Shown here: in pieces, positions 61,661 through 64,000 of the stretch
Position numbering within the stretch: the first letter of the stretch is position 1
How the letters are laid out: every line of letters begins with the position of its first letter
Assembly (NCBI GenBank): GCA_018873245.2
Contig: JAEMBT020000007.1
Location: 4,957,129-5,021,128 of the forward strand
Direction of reading: 5' to 3'
DNA length: 64,000 bases
DNA from: Archegozetes longisetosus
Taxonomy: Eukaryota; Arthropoda; Arachnida; Sarcoptiformes; Trhypochthoniidae
The notes under the pieces: generated by a model
Told to the model about the DNA's origin: nothing
What the model saw: only the letters and a program-made list of their open reading frames with translations
Database searches by the model: none
Position numbers and translations under genes: made by a program

Positions 61661-64000
61661 ACTCGGCAATACCTATAACTCTCACTCTCGTATAGGCCCA
61701 ACCAATAATATAGACTCTTAGACACCTTAGTGTTCGGTTAACTGGTTCTACTTTCTAACTTTGCATAATTAACTTTACCTCTTCTCATACAATCAACTCA
61801 TCTGAGCTTAAACTTTACATTCTTATTGATTGTCATTAATTTGCTTTATTAACAATTATCAATCTATTCAATAAGCTTTCCAGGAATTGAAGGACAATGT
61901 CATTAAAGATTTGGTAAAAACACATTTTCTTATGCTTGAGTGATGGTGAACAAAATTTCCAATATTTTTTCCATTTTTAGTAGTATTTGCAAATTTTATG
62001 TCAATAAAAGTTTAGGTCTGATTTTGGTAGATCTTTCTGCTATAGCCCATTTATCTGGTTATATATTTTAGTAAATGCGAGAATGATGGAACTATAGACC
62101 AGAAATTAAGTGTATGTGTGTGTACGCACGTGTGTGTGTATATGTGTGTGTTACGAAATAAGAAGTCATGTCAAGGTTTTCCCCAAAAGTTCATATACTC
62201 TATGATGCAACCACGATAAAAATGTGTTTTTTAGTTCAAACACTGAGGGTGAGCACAGCACACATTCCCACAACCAACAACAGGTCAATATTATGCTCTC
62301 ATTTTGGGCAAACTATAACATCTCAGGTGTTTGTATAGATAGAAACCAAGCTATTGAGGGATGTATTTCAATCAAATGATTTGTCTGTTGTCTGAAATGG
62401 TTTGAAATACCATGTTCGTGACATATTTAAGGTATCGGTTTTCATGTTTGACCTGTTCTGCTGAGAGAAAGTTATAGGAAATTTCTATTTACATTTTAAA
62501 TGAGATATTTTATCGCTTCTTATCTATGAATCAATCAGTCAAAGCTTACTCCAACTCTTCTTAATGAAATGTTTCAATCGTAAAAAGAAAAATGAAATTA
62601 GAATCTATCCTGATATTGATGATAAGGATAAATAAATGCTTGGATTCCACCAAATACTTCTTTTCTTATGATGCCTTCAAATTAATACAAATGAACAGCA
62701 CGTAAAACAAGCTCATAGATCACTGATCTGCTTGAAGGCTTTCAATAGTTTACGTGTAAATCTGAACTCGAAAATCGTAATAAGGCTGAAGTGACATAAG
62801 TTATGATTTAAAGTTAGATGTTAGCCAAAATAGTGGGAAAAGGGCTTTCGGAAAGTGATAACCCTTGAAGTTATATTTTCAAACTGAAGAGAATGACATC
62901 TTTAAACGAATTGGCATTTAGGTTGATTAGACTGATCGATATTCAAATTGAGTGGTTAGCCCAATCAATAAGAGTGTCAATATTTGGTGAAAAAGTAAAA
63001 ATTAGTTCTCTAATTCTCAAGCCAGATTTGTTTGAGACCTATTTATTTGTCTCATATGATCGCTCCGATGAGACACTGGATAAAGAAATGAAGTCAGATT
63101 TTCTTGTTTCAAGAGTTCAAAGTATACATCTGTATGAATGATCATATGCTAAGATCACAATTCATAATACTTGATAATGACATTTGTAATGATTTATTAA
63201 ACTGAATACCAATTCTTTTGAATATCAGTTCAACTTATTATGAGAATCCTTCAAAACAATGTTGCATTCAACCAAAGCTACTTAGGATTAATTATGCATT
63301 CAATTCAAATACTTTATGCTTATTTGCATTGATTATACTTATTCGTAAGACTAATTCATTTCTTACGAAAATCCTTTCATGCCTTTGAGAACTACTGAAC
63401 AGTTAACTACTTCAATGTTGAGACCATTGTATATTGAATTCAACTATATTTTCGACTCAGCTATCGATCACTTTGGATTCATGAATATTGAAGAGCACAT
63501 AAATATTTATTTTTCAGTACTATTTTCCTAATGCGATATAATTTTAAACGAGTTTTCCTAATGTTAAGTGAAAAACCAAATTCTTCTAAGAAATGGTGCA
63601 AATAACAGCCTAAAAGCACGTGAGGTAGGATAACGAATAATTCTGTAGTGAAATTTGTTGTTTTTAATTCAATTTGTAATGTGAGCTCCGATTGACGAGC
63701 CCTAAGCCATTTGAAATGAGGTTAATTCAGTTTAAATGGTTTGTAGTGTATCTACTTATGAAAATCCTATTAAATTCATAGTTTCCTACCAATAAATTTA
63801 TGCATTGTTCTTATCGTTTCTTCTTTTTAAATATTACCCTTTGTTTTAATGCTTTAAAATTAATTATCACATGCAAATGCATCGAGTAAAAGTTCTCCTT
63901 TTGCTGTAGAAAGATACATATCAGTTGATGACATTTTTTCGCCCATGAAAAACAATTACAGATAACTGATTTCATAGATGAGAACATTTTGTGAATAATG
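61661..64000. other. Intergenic region upstream of FAS
   Basis: Holds an alternating TG/CA tract (62111-62152). One 82-codon ORF, ATG at 62893 to stop at 63139-63141 (plus), starts MTSLNELAFRLIRLIDIQIE; no family recognised, single uninterrupted frame, could be chance. Nothing else seen. Confidence 0.35.
62111..62152. repeat. Interrupted (TG)n tract
   Basis: tgtatgtgtgtgtacgcacg followed by tgtgtgtgtatatgtgtgtg: about 40 bp of alternating purine-pyrimidine with a small palindrome (gtacgcac), the sort of sequence able to adopt Z-DNA. Confidence 0.8.

Overview
This is eukaryotic nuclear DNA, AT-rich, with sparse spliced genes on both strands. The gene content (ELOVL-type elongase, animal-type fatty acid synthase, class A GPCR, Ly6/three-finger GPI protein, aspartylglucosaminidase), the short GT-AG introns (mostly 56-80 bp) and the TA-inserted pogo-like MITEs point to an invertebrate animal. 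An arthropod, possibly a mite or other chelicerate, is most likely; that assignment is inference.

Layout. 1-4.1 kb: no exon seen, several small inverted-repeat elements. 4.2-4.5 kb (-): first exon of an LRR protein. 7.5-9.3 kb (+): Ly6/UPAR protein. 9.9-10.5 kb (+): ribosomal protein eS10. 10.8-11.6 kb (-): two exons of IMMP1L, with two copies of one MITE family just upstream. 12.7-14.3 kb (+): aspartylglucosaminidase, tail to tail with 14.4-15.6 kb (-) IBA57/CAF17, which is head to head with 16.1-18.1 kb (+) phosphoglucomutase. 18.1-23.8 kb: intergenic, four inverted-repeat elements. 23.9-26.1 kb (+): ELOVL elongase. 26.85-27.1 kb: tRNA-derived SINE-like element. 27.6-28.1 kb: doubtful two-exon ORF. 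32.8-39.7 kb (+): neuropeptide-type GPCR with multi-kb introns holding MITEs; its last exon was not found. 45.9-47.8 kb: a hAT transposon with 85-bp inverted repeats, an 8-bp target duplication and one in-frame stop in the transposase. 48.3-49.2 kb (-): two tandem, intronless, strongly diverged GroES/Cpn10-like ORFs without the mobile loop. 49.86-61.19 kb (-): a complete 17-exon fatty acid synthase whose assembled CDS is 8124 nt (2707 codons plus stop). The remainder to 64 kb is non-coding apart from one unrecognised small ORF.

How the genes relate. FAS (cytosolic palmitate synthesis) and ELOVL (ER chain elongation) belong to the same lipid route but are 24 kb apart and are not an operon. IMMP1L and IBA57 are mitochondrial housekeeping genes. 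The observations most worth checking are the loop-less Cpn10 pair; a FAS thioesterase with Glu where the catalytic His is expected; a GC-AG intron in FAS; an IBA57 without the signature Cys; a one-base frameshift in phosphoglucomutase; and the large set of MITE families. Many exon boundaries come from reading splice sites by eye and checking phase; no alignment or transcript data were available.
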